A stretch of DNA of 34,379 nucleotides from Cryobacterium algoritolerans (lineage in GTDB: Bacteria > Actinomycetota > Actinomycetes > Actinomycetales > Microbacteriaceae), in the NCBI RefSeq assembly GCF_004402785.1, contig NZ_SOFP01000016.1, forward strand, positions 1 through 34,379, read 5' to 3'. Positions within the stretch are counted from its first letter, which is position 1; every line of letters starts with the position of its first letter. Positions 1 to 8,290 of the stretch are shown here, in pieces. Position numbers and translations under genes: made by a program. The notes below the pieces were generated by a model. It did not search any database. It had not been told where the DNA came from and saw only the letters and a program-made list of their open reading frames with translations.

Positions 1-341
1 CCAGGGGTGCCGGCGCCCTCGGCGGCCCCGGCGAGCCCGAGCGCACGGAGCAGGTCGGCGGCATCGTCGGCGTGCCGCGCCGAGTCGCACGGCCAGCCGT
101 CGCTGCCGCTGCGCAGGGTGCCGCGGGGATCGTAGGTGACGACGGTGAAACCAATGAGTCTCTCGGCGATCGGCCGGAACATCTCGGCGTCGTCGCTGGC
201 GGCACCGATGATGAGGATCGCGGGGCCCCGGCCGCGCGTCTCCGCGTACAGCCGACATCCGTCGATGTCGTACCAGCCGACACGTGGTTTCTGCGCGCCC
301 GGCACTGCGAAGGGATTGTCTCCGGACTTCCAATCCGTCAT
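1..341 (-). CDS. alpha/beta hydrolase family protein, N-terminal part (cut by window edge)
   Basis: The reverse strand reads open from an ATG at 341 to the window start, giving about 113 residues of an unfinished protein. It begins MTDWKSGDNPFAVPGAQKPR, followed by a beta-hairpin region (GWYDIDGCRLYAETRG) and a GPAILIIGAASDDAEMF stretch. The next segment, TVVTYDPRGTLRS, matches the strand plus D-x-R-G turn just before the nucleophile in alpha/beta hydrolases. The nucleophile elbow and the rest of the triad lie outside the window, so activity cannot be judged. There is no strong ribosome-binding site before the ATG. The gene is divergent from the alcohol dehydrogenase, with about 120 bases between them. 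The substrate is unknown; an esterase or haloperoxidase-like hydrolase is possible. The fold assignment is inference from the N-terminal pattern. Confidence 0.7.
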   Translation of the reverse strand, partial: MTDWKSGDNPFAVPGAQKPRVGWYDIDGCRLYAETRGRGPAILIIGAASDDAEMFRPIAERLIGFTVVTYDPRGTLRSGSDGWPCDSARHADDAADLLRALGLAGAAEGAGTP

Positions 342-461
342 GGAGGAATCCTATGACGGTCGGCATCGGAGGGAGAGCGGAGCAGTGAGGCAGCCCCGGT
401 CGGAGAGTACCGTGGTCGGCGTCGGGCGGCCGCCCGGATGACTGTGGACGAAGGAGAGATC

Positions 462-1541
462 ATGAAGGCGCTGGTTTATCACGGTCCGGGGAAGAAATCC
501 TGGCAGGAAATGCCCGACCCGAAGATTGTCGGTTCGGCCGACGTGATCGTGCGGGTGGACACGACCACCATCTGCGGCACGGACCTGCACATCCTCAAGG
601 GCGACGTGCCGGCCGTGCAGGAGGGCCGGATCCTGGGTCACGAGGGGGTTGGGACCATCATGGAGGTCGGCAGCGCCGTCGCGACTCTGGCGGTCGGCGA
701 CCGGGTCATCATCTCCTGCATCAAGTCCTGCGGACACTGCGTCAATTGCAAGATCGATCTGTACTCACACTGCCTGGGCGACGAAGGGGCATCCGGTATC
801 GGCTGGGTGTTCGGCCACCTGATCGACGGCACCCAGGCCGAGTACGTTCGGGTACCCTACGCCGAGAACTCCCTCTACAAGGTGCCGGCCGGGGTCACTG
901 ACGAGGAGGCCGTCATGCTCTCGGACATCCTGCCGACGGGATTCGAGATCGGCGTGCAGTACGGCGGGGTGAAGCCGGGGGACGTGGTGGCGGTCATCGG
1001 CGCCGGCCCGGTCGGGTTGGCCGCCATCGCGACTGCCGGGCTGTATGGCGCGGGCACCATCATCGCCATCGACCTCGACCAGAACCGGTTGGAGCAGGCC
1101 AGGCAGTTCGGGGCCACGGATGTCGTCGTCTCGGGTGCCGCCGACTGGAAGCAGCAGGTGCTGGCCCTGACCGACGGTGCCGGCGTCGACGTGGCGATCG
1201 AGGCTGTGGGGGTCCCGGAAACCTTCACCATGGCCATCGAGGTGGTGCGCCCCGGGGGGAACGTGGCCAATGTCGGCGTGCACGGAAAACCCGTCGAACT
1301 GCACCTGGAGAACCTGTGGATTCAGAACATCAACATCAGCATGGGGCTGGTGAACACCAACACCACGCCCATGCTGCTCAAGCTGGTGGCGCAGCATAAG
1401 ATCCCGGCCGGGAAGCTGGCCACCCACCGGTTCCGGTTCGACCAGTTCGTGGAGGCCTACGACACGTTCGCCCGCGCGGCAGAGACCAGGGCGCTCAAGG
1501 TCGTGATCAGCCGGGGCGAGGGTGACGCCCCGCTAACCTAG
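462..1541 (+). CDS. zinc-dependent alcohol dehydrogenase (medium-chain, NAD type)
   Basis: A 359-residue cytosolic medium-chain dehydrogenase that should oxidise an alcohol, or reduce the aldehyde or ketone, with NAD(H). Catalytic-zinc ligands are visible as C38 (in ICGTDLH) and H60-E61 (in LGHEGVG). The structural zinc loop is C90, C93, C96 and C104. The Rossmann motif GAGPVGLAAIATAG lies near residue 180, and an acidic AIDLD strand end favours NAD over NADP. The ATG at 462 is preferred over an in-frame ATG at 438 because AAGGAGA (451-457) sits right before it and the family starts with MKALVYHGPG. The length fits the subfamily of secondary-alcohol/formaldehyde-type dehydrogenases; the real substrate cannot be read from sequence. 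The membrane protein gene starts 5 nt downstream, so co-transcription is possible. Confidence 0.93.
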   Translation: MKALVYHGPGKKSWQEMPDPKIVGSADVIVRVDTTTICGTDLHILKGDVPAVQEGRILGHEGVGTIMEVGSAVATLAVGDRVIISCIKSCGHCVNCKIDLYSHCLGDEGASGIGWVFGHLIDGTQAEYVRVPYAENSLYKVPAGVTDEEAVMLSDILPTGFEIGVQYGGVKPGDVVAVIGAGPVGLAAIATAGLYGAGTIIAIDLDQNRLEQARQFGATDVVVSGAADWKQQVLALTDGAGVDVAIEAVGVPETFTMAIEVVRPGGNVANVGVHGKPVELHLENLWIQNINISMGLVNTNTTPMLLKLVAQHKIPAGKLATHRFRFDQFVEAYDTFARAAETRALKVVISRGEGDAPLT

Positions 1542-1546
1542 GGCTT

Positions 1547-2062
1547 ATGAACTCTCCACGCGAAGACGATGCCATGGGCTGGGCCGGCGACGACGACCCG
1601 ACCCTGGAGACCGGCACCGGAACGGCATCCTCCGGCGGAGCAGACAGCGCCGACGCGGAGCATGACTCCGACGCCCCGCCGGCCACGGCCACGCCGCCCG
1701 AGGGCTGGACCGTCGCCGGTCCCGCGTCCGCTGTCCAGGCGCACGAGGCCGCCGAGGCCGCCGCCGCGCCCGTAAGTTCCTTCGCGCTGATCTCCCTCGG
1801 CGTGTTCTGCGGGGTCTACCTGCTCTACACGATCGGCTGGTTCATCGGCATCTCCCGGATCGACAATCCGCTGTCGGACGCCGTGGGGGCGTTCATGTTC
1901 TCGCTCGGACTGTGGCTCGCCGTCGCAGCCCCCGCCGCCTGGTTCGGCGCGACCTTTTGGCTGACCCGCACCAGGCCACGAGCCAGGCTCGGCCTGCTCC
2001 TGCTCGGTGTCGTCCTGCTCGCCCCGCTGCCCTTCATCATCAACGCCGGGGGAATCTCATGA
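1547..2062 (+). CDS. small integral membrane protein with acidic N-terminal tail
   Basis: A 171-residue protein of unknown function. The first 75 residues are hydrophilic and rich in Asp, Ala, Pro and Thr (low complexity, cytosolic). Three hydrophobic segments follow, at about residues 76-103, 110-138 and 147-170. The gene begins 5 nt after the alcohol dehydrogenase stop and overlaps the next gene by ATGA, so it is translationally coupled to it. TAACCT at 1534-1539 is a possible -10 seven bases before the ATG, so a leaderless transcript starting here is as likely as read-through from upstream. An alternative start is the ATG at 1571 (MGWAGDDD). I recognise no named family; low-complexity tails like this sometimes attract false DNA polymerase III tau annotations, which the sequence does not support. 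Confidence 0.75.
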   Translation: MNSPREDDAMGWAGDDDPTLETGTGTASSGGADSADAEHDSDAPPATATPPEGWTVAGPASAVQAHEAAEAAAAPVSSFALISLGVFCGVYLLYTIGWFIGISRIDNPLSDAVGAFMFSLGLWLAVAAPAAWFGATFWLTRTRPRARLGLLLLGVVLLAPLPFIINAGGIS

Positions 2063-2418
2063 CCGCGACCGACGCAACCCATGGCGCTGGCAAGGCGGCC
2101 GGCACGCCGCGCTGGCTCTTCCTGTCCATGGCCATCGTCTTCGGCCTGTTCTACGCCTACGACGCGTGGGAGGGCGTCGGCAACCTGGTCGGTCTCAACG
2201 TCGCGGCCCAGAGCCTCGACACCACCCTGAGCGGCTTCGGCTGGGGGCTCCTCATTGCCGGCGTGCTCCTGCCCGTCGCGGTGTTCGCGCTCGTGATCCG
2301 GCTCGGCCGCGCTCGCGCGGTCGGCGTGCAGGCGCTCCTGTTGCTCGTGGGCCTGTGCCTGGTCGCGGCGCTCTCCACGGACATCTTCATGTTCGGCCTC
2401 GGCAGCCTCATCGTCTGA
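2059..2418 (+). CDS. small membrane protein, partner of the preceding gene
   Basis: A 119-residue protein with about three hydrophobic helices: WLFLSMAIVFGLFYAYDAW, a second around SGFGWGLLIAGVLLPVAVFAL, and a third around VQALLLLVGLCLVAAL. The start ATG at 2059 overlaps the stop of the previous membrane protein (ATGA), which argues for this start over a longer open frame beginning at 1912. The two probably act as a pair in the membrane. No catalytic motif is visible and the function is unknown. A convergent DoxX-like gene ends about 90 bases downstream. Confidence 0.75.
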   Translation: MTATDATHGAGKAAGTPRWLFLSMAIVFGLFYAYDAWEGVGNLVGLNVAAQSLDTTLSGFGWGLLIAGVLLPVAVFALVIRLGRARAVGVQALLLLVGLCLVAALSTDIFMFGLGSLIV

Positions 2419-2510
2419 CCCCCAGCCGGACCGATGCACCTCGCGGCGCAGCTAACAGAAGCGGGCGCAGGGTTTAGCCTGCGCCGCGAGCGCACGCCTA
2501 CGCCGCGACC

Positions 2511-2927
2511 CTAGACCTGCGCGGTGGCCACCGGCACGATCGCGAGCGCGATCATGGCCACGAGCAGCGCCTGGCCGACCAGCCGGGGAACGAGCGGGAT
2601 TGCGATCCGGCCGAATCGCTCCGGATGCCGGGCCGCGAAGGCATTCGCCGGGAACACGGCGACGAGGAACACGATCAGGCAGATCCCGCTCGTCACAATC
2701 AGGGGTCGATATAGCAGGCCGAGGCCGCCGGCGATCTCACACAGGCCGGTGAGGATGACCAGCGCCCGCGGGTTCAGGATACCGGTGGATCGCAGTCGTG
2801 GCGGGATCATCGCTGCCATCGTGCGCTGCACGGAGGGAAGGAAATGGGTGACCCCTGCCCCGATGAAGACCACCGCGAGAAGGAGGCGGAGGACGGTTTG
2901 GAGGTCGGTCAATGTAACGCTGCTCAT
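2511..2927 (-). CDS. DoxX-like membrane protein
   Basis: A 138-residue membrane protein with four hydrophobic helices. The pattern LRLLLAVVFIGAGVTHF near the N-terminus, PRALVILTGLCEIAGGLGLL in the middle and the FPANAFAARHPERFG loop is that of the DoxX/DoxD-like superfamily, small quinone-associated or redox-linked membrane proteins of poorly known role. The ATG at 2927 is chosen because the family motif starts straight after it; the open frame continues upstream only as an antisense shadow of serA. It is divergent from serA, with 97 bases between the starts that must hold both promoters. Confidence 0.8.
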   Translation of the reverse strand: MSSVTLTDLQTVLRLLLAVVFIGAGVTHFLPSVQRTMAAMIPPRLRSTGILNPRALVILTGLCEIAGGLGLLYRPLIVTSGICLIVFLVAVFPANAFAARHPERFGRIAIPLVPRLVGQALLVAMIALAIVPVATAQV

Positions 2928-3024
2928 TGCCCTATTCTGCAGCCGATAGAGTGTTTTTCTAACTGGCGCCCCACGGTCGCGGCGCAAGCCCACCCTTTCT
3001 GCTGCAATCGGAGGAACCTTTTTC

Positions 3025-4617
3025 GTGTCAAAACCAGTCGTACTCATTGCCGAAGAACTCTCGCCCGCAACCGTTGACGCCCTTGGACCGGACTTCGATG
3101 TGCGCAACGTCGACGGCACCGACCGCCCGGCCCTGCTCACAGAACTGGCGACCGCGCACGCCATCCTGGTGCGCTCCGCGACGAAGGTGGATGCGGAGGC
3201 CATCGCAGCCGCACCGCTGCTCAAGGTCATCGCGCGCGCCGGCGTGGGCCTCGACAATGTGGACATTAAGGCCGCGACCGCGGCCGGCGTCATGGTGGTC
3301 AATGCCCCGACCTCAAACATTATCTCCGCGGCCGAACTCACGGTCGGCCACATTATCAGCCTCGCCCGGCACATTCCGCCGGCCCACGGCGCGCTCGAGC
3401 AGGGCCAGTGGAAGCGCTCCAAGTACACGGGCGTCGAGCTCTACGAGAAGACGATCGGAATCATCGGCCTCGGCCGGATCGGCGCCCTCGTCGCCGCACG
3501 AATGCAGGCCTTCGGCACGAACATCATCGCCTTCGACCCGTACATCACCTCGGCACGCGCGCAGCAGCTCGGCGTGACGCCCGTCACCCTCGACGAACTG
3601 CTGGCCCAGTCGGACTTCGTCACGATTCACATGCCCAAGACGCCCGAGACGACCGGGATGCTCGGCGCGGCCCAGTTCGCGCTGATGAAGCCGACCGCCT
3701 TCGTCGTCAACGTGGCCCGTGGCGGCCTGATCGACGAGGCCGACCTGCACGACGCCCTCGTCGCAGGGACGATCGCTGGGGCCGGCCTCGACGTCTTCGT
3801 CAGTGAACCCCCGACCGGATCGCCACTGCTCGGCCTGCCGAACATCATCACGACCCCGCACCTTGGCGCGTCGACCGATGAGGCGCAGGAGAAGGCCGGT
3901 GTCTCGGTGGCCAAGTCGGTCCGCCTCGCGCTCTCCGGCGAACTCGTCCCTGACGCGGTCAACGTCGCCGGCGGCGTCATCGACCCGTACGTGCGTCCCG
4001 GCATCCCGCTCGTCGAAAAACTGGGCCAGGTCTTCTCCGGCCTCGCCGCGCACAGCCCGCTGACCAGCGTCGACGTGGAGATCCGCGGCGAACTGGCCGA
4101 CTACGACGTGAGCGTACTCAAGCTCGCCGCGCTCAAGGGAATCTTCACGAACGTCGTCAGCGAGACGGTGTCCTACGTGAACGCGCCGCTCCTGGCGGAG
4201 CAGCGCGGCGTTGCCGTTCGCCTGCTCACCGACAAGGAATCGCCGGAGTACCGCAACGTCATCACCCTGCGCGGCGCTCTGGCCGACGGCTCGCAGGTCT
4301 CGGTGTCCGGCACCCTGACCGGCACCAAACAGATCGAGAAGATCGTCGAGGTGAACGGCTACGAGGTTGAGGTTCCGTTCGCGGAGCACCTCATCGTGAT
4401 GGTCTACACGGACCGCCCCGGAATCGTCGCTGTCTACGGCCGCGAGTTCGGTGACGCCCAGATCAACATCGCCGGGATGCAGATTGCCCGCCACGTCGCC
4501 GGCGGGAAGGCGCTCAGCGTGCTGACCGTGGACTCACCGGTGCCGGTCAGCCTCCTCACCAAGGTGCGCCACGCGATCGCCGCCGACGTGATGGTCGAGA
4601 TCGCCCTCACCGAGTAG
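3025..4617 (+). CDS. serA: D-3-phosphoglycerate dehydrogenase
   Basis: Catalyses the first committed step of serine synthesis, 3-phosphoglycerate to 3-phosphohydroxypyruvate with NAD. The 530 residues match the long actinobacterial form. They contain a substrate domain, a Rossmann domain with GLGRIG at 148-153, the catalytic trio R232 (VARGG), E261 and H279 (TPHLGAS), an intervening domain from about 320, and a C-terminal ACT domain (YTDRPGIVAVYGREFG onward) used for serine feedback in this type. The start is a GTG at 3025 with a GGAGG-like site at 3010-3014 about ten bases upstream. The 3' end overlaps the convergent TetR gene by 11 bases. It stands alone, not in an operon with the leu/ilv genes. 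Confidence 0.97.
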   Translation: MSKPVVLIAEELSPATVDALGPDFDVRNVDGTDRPALLTELATAHAILVRSATKVDAEAIAAAPLLKVIARAGVGLDNVDIKAATAAGVMVVNAPTSNIISAAELTVGHIISLARHIPPAHGALEQGQWKRSKYTGVELYEKTIGIIGLGRIGALVAARMQAFGTNIIAFDPYITSARAQQLGVTPVTLDELLAQSDFVTIHMPKTPETTGMLGAAQFALMKPTAFVVNVARGGLIDEADLHDALVAGTIAGAGLDVFVSEPPTGSPLLGLPNIITTPHLGASTDEAQEKAGVSVAKSVRLALSGELVPDAVNVAGGVIDPYVRPGIPLVEKLGQVFSGLAAHSPLTSVDVEIRGELADYDVSVLKLAALKGIFTNVVSETVSYVNAPLLAEQRGVAVRLLTDKESPEYRNVITLRGALADGSQVSVSGTLTGTKQIEKIVEVNGYEVEVPFAEHLIVMVYTDRPGIVAVYGREFGDAQINIAGMQIARHVAGGKALSVLTVDSPVPVSLLTKVRHAIAADVMVEIALTE

Positions 4618-5200
4618 CAGGCCGCTGGGCCATCCGCCCGATCACGGCCAGCAACCGGTCCAGCCTCGCCGCCGATGTCAGATCGGCGGCGGGCTGGTCC
4701 GGACCCGCAAGGGTGGATTCGTAGTACAAACCGTCACTGATGAGCATGACCGCTTCGGCCACGTCGGGGTCGCCCACCGCCTCCTCGATCACCGCCAGCC
4801 ACTGGCGCCGGGTGGAGGCCAGGGCTTGGTTGGCCAGCGGATGTGCGCCCTGGGCCAGGCGCACTGAGGCGCCGATCGCCTGGTCCAGCCTCGTTCCCTC
4901 GCTCATCGACGTGCGGATCAGGTAGTCGATCGGGCCGGCCGGGGCCGCTCGAATCTGCTCCACGTCGTCGGCGACGAGCGCGGCCAGACGGGCGAGCAGC
5001 CCTTCGACGAGGGCGTCCTTCGAGCCGAAGTGGTAGAGCAGGCCGCCCTTGGACAGTCGGGCGGCCACGGCCACCGCCTCGAGGGTGGCAGCCCGTTCGC
5101 CCTGGTCGATCAGGAGCTGCGCGAACGCGTCGAGGATGCGGTCGCGGGTGGGCACCGACGCCGGTGCGCGGCCTGCGGGGGATGCGAGATCGGAGGGCAT
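4607..5200 (-). CDS. TetR-family repressor beside an MFS exporter
   Basis: A 197-residue regulator. Residues about 17-63 form the TetR DNA-binding domain: RDRILDAFAQLLIDQGERAA, then EAVAVAARLSKGGLLYHFGS and KDALV. The remainder is an all-helical ligand and dimer domain typical of QacR-like repressors. It is divergent from the exporter at 5262, and a strong palindrome (5205-5232) lies between them, so it very likely represses both itself and the pump and releases on ligand binding. A TACAGT hexamer sits six bases upstream of the ATG on this strand, overlapping the palindrome, which suggests a leaderless and autorepressed message. Its 3' end overlaps serA by 11 bases. The ligand is unknown. Confidence 0.92.
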   Translation of the reverse strand: MPSDLASPAGRAPASVPTRDRILDAFAQLLIDQGERAATLEAVAVAARLSKGGLLYHFGSKDALVEGLLARLAALVADDVEQIRAAPAGPIDYLIRTSMSEGTRLDQAIGASVRLAQGAHPLANQALASTRRQWLAVIEEAVGDPDVAEAVMLISDGLYYESTLAGPDQPAADLTSAARLDRLLAVIGRMAQRPATR

Positions 5201-5204
5201 GGTG

Positions 5205-5232
5205 CTACTGTACCGTCTGGACGGTGTAGTAG
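5205..5232. promoter_or_regulatory. TetR-type operator (imperfect 28-bp palindrome)
   Basis: The core ACCGTC-TG-GACGGT (5212-5225) is a perfect inverted repeat. Extending to 13-base arms (5205-5217 and 5220-5232) keeps 11 of 13 positions matched. It lies between the divergent TetR and MFS starts and covers a TACAGT -10-like box for the TetR gene (minus strand, 5207-5212). Operator function is inferred from position and symmetry. Confidence 0.75.
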
Positions 5233-5261
5233 CCGTCCATCGAATCCGAAAGCAGCTTCCC

Positions 5262-6788
5262 GTGTCGTCCGACCTCCGCCAGATCGCCCCCGTCGCCTCT
5301 GAACTCAGCCCCCGCCGCCGGTGGTGGGCGCTGGTCGTGCTCATGCTTCCGGTGCTCCTGGTCTCGATCGACAACACCGTGCTCAACCTCGCCCTCCCCG
5401 CCATCTCAGAGGCGCTCCGGCCCACGGGTACCCAGCTGCTCTGGGTGATCGACATCTACCCGCTCATGCTCGCCGGGCTGCTCGTGGCCATGGGCAGCCT
5501 CGGCGACCGGATCGGCCGCCGTCGCCTGCTCCTGATCGGATCAGCCGGTTTCGGCACCGTCTCCGTGGTGGCCGCCTTCGCCCCGAGCATCGAATGGCTC
5601 ATCATCGATCGCGCCGTGCTCGGTGTGTTCGGTGCCATGCTGATGCCGCCGACCCTCTCCCTACTCCGCTCCGTCTTCACGGAACGCGACCAGCGACGGC
5701 TGGCGATTGCCATCTGGGCCAGCGGTTTCGCCGCCGGCAGCGCACTGGGTCCGGTCGTCGGCGGTGTGCTGCTGGAGCACCTTGCCTGGGGTTCCGTCTT
5801 CCTGCTCGCCGTGCCGCTGCTCCTGCCGCTGCTCGTGCTCGGCCCGCTGCTCGTGCCGGAATCGCGTGATCCGCACCCCGGCCGGATCGACCTGCCGAGC
5901 ATCCTGCTCTCCCTGGCAACCATGTTTCCGGTTGTCTACGGTATCAAGGTGCTGGCCGAACACGGACCGTCCGTCAGCACTGTCGGTCCCATCCTGCTCG
6001 GGCTGTTCGCCGGCATCCTCTTCGTGCGCCGCCAGCCTCGCCTGCCCCAGCCGATGATCGACCTCGCGCTCTTCCGCACGGGCGCCTTCAGCGGGGCGAT
6101 AGGCGTGAACCTGCTCAGCGTTGTCGCCCTCGTCGGCGGGTTGTTCTTCATGTCCCAGTACCTGCAACTCGTGCTGGGCCTGTCTCCGCTCGCAGCCGGG
6201 CTGGTGCTCGTGCCCGGCCTGACCGCCATGATCGTGGCCGGCCTGGTGATCGTGCCGATCTCCCGGCGCGTGCGGCCCTCGCTCGTGGTGCCGGCGGGCC
6301 TGCTGATCTCGGCCGGGGGCTACCTGGCGATCGCCCTCGGTGGTGCGACGTTGGACGCGGTCGGGGTCGCGCTCGTCTTCGCTCTGCTCGGGATCGGGAT
6401 CGGTGCGGCGGAGACCGTGTCGAACGAACTCGTGGTGGCGACCGCGCCGGCGGACAAGATGGGCGCGGCGTCCGCGGTCGGTGAAACGGCCTACGAGCTG
6501 GGCGCGGTGCTGGGCACGACGATCCTCGGTACCATCCTCACCGCCGCCTATCGAGGCGCTGTGGTGCTTCCGGAGACGCTGAGTGCCGCCCAGCGGTCGG
6601 CCGCGGAGGAGACACTCGGCGGAGCCGTTGCCGTGGCCGGGGGGCTTCCGGTCGGCCAGGCCGACGCGCTGCTCGCCTCAGCGCGGGACGCCTTCGGAAC
6701 CGGCATCGGGCCCACCGCCTGGATCGGGCTGGGCCTGGTCCTGGCCGCGGCCGTCGTCGCGCTGCTCACGCTGCGCAAGGCACGTTGA
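5262..6788 (+). CDS. MFS drug exporter, DHA2 (14-helix, EmrB/QacA type)
   Basis: A 508-residue proton-driven exporter. Visible signatures are SIDNTVLNLALPAI at about residues 35-48 (the DHA2 helix-1 motif with D37), GSLGDRIGRRRLLLIG at 79-94 (motif A), and about fourteen hydrophobic segments through to residue 504. The GTG at 5262 is proposed as start because it is the first initiation codon after the operator and just before the cytosolic RRRWW leader. The open frame runs further upstream to 5049 only as a shadow of the TetR gene. The Shine-Dalgarno site is weak. Divergence from a TetR gene with a shared operator is the classic layout of an inducible multidrug or antibiotic pump. The substrate is unknown. 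Confidence 0.92.
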   Translation: MSSDLRQIAPVASELSPRRRWWALVVLMLPVLLVSIDNTVLNLALPAISEALRPTGTQLLWVIDIYPLMLAGLLVAMGSLGDRIGRRRLLLIGSAGFGTVSVVAAFAPSIEWLIIDRAVLGVFGAMLMPPTLSLLRSVFTERDQRRLAIAIWASGFAAGSALGPVVGGVLLEHLAWGSVFLLAVPLLLPLLVLGPLLVPESRDPHPGRIDLPSILLSLATMFPVVYGIKVLAEHGPSVSTVGPILLGLFAGILFVRRQPRLPQPMIDLALFRTGAFSGAIGVNLLSVVALVGGLFFMSQYLQLVLGLSPLAAGLVLVPGLTAMIVAGLVIVPISRRVRPSLVVPAGLLISAGGYLAIALGGATLDAVGVALVFALLGIGIGAAETVSNELVVATAPADKMGAASAVGETAYELGAVLGTTILGTILTAAYRGAVVLPETLSAAQRSAAEETLGGAVAVAGGLPVGQADALLASARDAFGTGIGPTAWIGLGLVLAAAVVALLTLRKAR

Positions 6789-6837
6789 AGCGGAGCTCCG
6801 GGGAGCGTCGGGCGCAGTGTGGAGCGTAGTGGACGGA

Positions 6838-7077
6838 TCAGGCGTCGTCGATCGAGCGCTTCTCCTTGGTGACCTGCTCGCCGTTGACGACGGCGCTGCG
6901 GGTGATGCTGGTGCGCTTGCGGGTGATCAGCACGATGCCGAGCACGATGATCACCGCGCCGGCGCCCATCAGGATGTAGCCGACCAGGTCGAGGTCGATC
7001 CAGTCGACGCTGATGTTCAGTGCGTAGACGAGGATGGCGCCGGCGACGACGAGGAAGATTCCGAGTCCAAGGCTCAT
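6838..7077 (-). CDS. DUF6458-type small membrane protein
   Basis: A 79-residue protein with two hydrophobic helices: LGLGIFLVVAGAILVYALN, then an aspartate-containing turn (VDWIDLDLVG), then YILMGAGAVIIVLGIVLI. A basic tail (TRKRTSITRS) and a charged C-terminus follow. This arrangement matches the small DUF6458 family common in Microbacteriaceae, whose function is unknown. It is convergent with the MFS gene, with a 49-base gap that contains the palindrome CGGAGCTCCG (6791-6800), and divergent from leuB. Confidence 0.8.
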   Translation of the reverse strand: MSLGLGIFLVVAGAILVYALNISVDWIDLDLVGYILMGAGAVIIVLGIVLITRKRTSITRSAVVNGEQVTKEKRSIDDA

Positions 7078-7134
7078 GAAGAACTACTTTCTTTGGCCGA
7101 CAGGGAGTGAACTGTCGGGTGGGTGTTGTCAGGG

Positions 7135-7153
7135 ATTGTCCAGCTTAGACAAT
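7135..7153. promoter_or_regulatory. inverted repeat upstream of leuB, possible operator
   Basis: ATTGTC (7135-7140), a seven-base spacer and GACAAT (7148-7153) form a perfect inverted repeat about 55 bases before the leuB start, in the shared DUF6458/leuB upstream region. Position and symmetry suggest a regulator site; the regulator is not identifiable. Confidence 0.4.
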
Positions 7154-7207
7154 GGATTGCTCGCAGTAGGGTGTTTCTACAGGTAAATCCCAGACATACG
7201 GAGCCGA

Positions 7208-8290
7208 ATGTCCACTCAAATCAAGCTCGCCGTCATTCCAGGCGACGGGATCGGTCCCGAGGTCATCGCCGAGGCGGTCAAGGTTCTCGAAGTTGCGACG
7301 TCCGCCGCCGACGTCACCTTCGACCTGAGCTGGTTCTCACTCGGGGCCGCCCGGTTCCTCGAAACCGGTGATGTGCTCACCGACGAGGACCTCGCGTCCA
7401 TCGCCGCGCACGACGCGATCCTGCTCGGCGCCGTCGGCGGGGTGCCGGGAGACCCTCGCCTGGCTAACGCGAACATCGAACGAGGGCTGCTGCTGAAACT
7501 GCGCTTCTCCCTCGACCACTACGTCAACCTGCGGCCGAGCGTGCTCTTCCCGGGGGTGCCCAGTCCGCTGGCCGCTCCCGGCAACGTCGACTTCGTCGTT
7601 GTGCGGGAGGGAACGGAGGGGCCCTATGTCGGCAATGGCGGCGCGATCCGCCAGGGCACGGCCCACGAGGTGGCCAACGAGGTCTCCGTGAACACGGCCT
7701 TCGGCGTCGAACGAGTCGTACGGCACGCGTTCGCGGTTGCGCAGGCCCGGCCAGGCCGGCACCTCACGCTCGTACACAAGACCAACGTGCTCGTTTTCGC
7801 CGGCGGCCTCTGGCAGCGCATCGTCACCGCCGTCGCGACGGAATTCCCCGAGGTGAGTGTCGACTACCTCCACGTCGACGCGGCGACGATCTTCCTCGTC
7901 ACGAATCCGAGTAGATTTGATGTCATCGTCACGGACAACCTCTTCGGCGACATCCTGACCGATCTGGCGGCCGCAATCAGCGGCGGCATCGGTCTGGCGG
8001 CCTCCGGGAACATCAACCCGGACGGTCGCTTCCCCAGCATGTTCGAGCCGGTGCACGGATCGGCACCCGACATCGCGGGCAAGCAGCTGGCCGACCCGAC
8101 GGCAGCCATCCTGTCGGTCGCGCTCCTCCTCAGCCACCTGGGCCTGACGGATGCCGCGGCCAGGGTGACCGCCGCGGTCACCGCCGACATCGCTGCCCGC
8201 AGGGGGGACGGTGCTGCAACGGCACCGCGCAGCACCACCGACGTGGGCAATGCAATCGTGACCCGACTGACAGACAAGGGACTCCAATGA
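7208..8290 (+). CDS. leuB: 3-isopropylmalate dehydrogenase
   Basis: Third step of leucine synthesis: oxidative decarboxylation of 3-isopropylmalate to 2-oxoisocaproate with NAD and Mg2+. The 360-residue protein starts with the family pattern [19 protein letters not shown]. It carries the substrate loop [20 protein letters not shown], the catalytic VHKTNVL strand, DAATIFLV and the metal-binding [15 protein letters not shown] motif, and ends with the nucleotide-binding GSAPDIAGK loop. Its stop overlaps the ilvE start (ATGA at 8287), so the two are translationally coupled. It is the first gene of the leuB-ilvE-FAH operon. Confidence 0.97.
   Translation: MSTQIKLAVIPGDGIGPEVIAEAVKVLEVATSAADVTFDLSWFSLGAARFLETGDVLTDEDLASIAAHDAILLGAVGGVPGDPRLANANIERGLLLKLRFSLDHYVNLRPSVLFPGVPSPLAAPGNVDFVVVREGTEGPYVGNGGAIRQGTAHEVANEVSVNTAFGVERVVRHAFAVAQARPGRHLTLVHKTNVLVFAGGLWQRIVTAVATEFPEVSVDYLHVDAATIFLVTNPSRFDVIVTDNLFGDILTDLAAAISGGIGLAASGNINPDGRFPSMFEPVHGSAPDIAGKQLADPTAAILSVALLLSHLGLTDAAARVTAAVTADIAARRGDGAATAPRSTTDVGNAIVTRLTDKGLQ

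Noticed and set aside
3313..4494. A 393-codon open frame antisense to serA
   Set aside because: serA is certain from its motifs; the antisense product is rich in Asp, Arg, His and Gly with no domain, as expected from codon-bias shadows.
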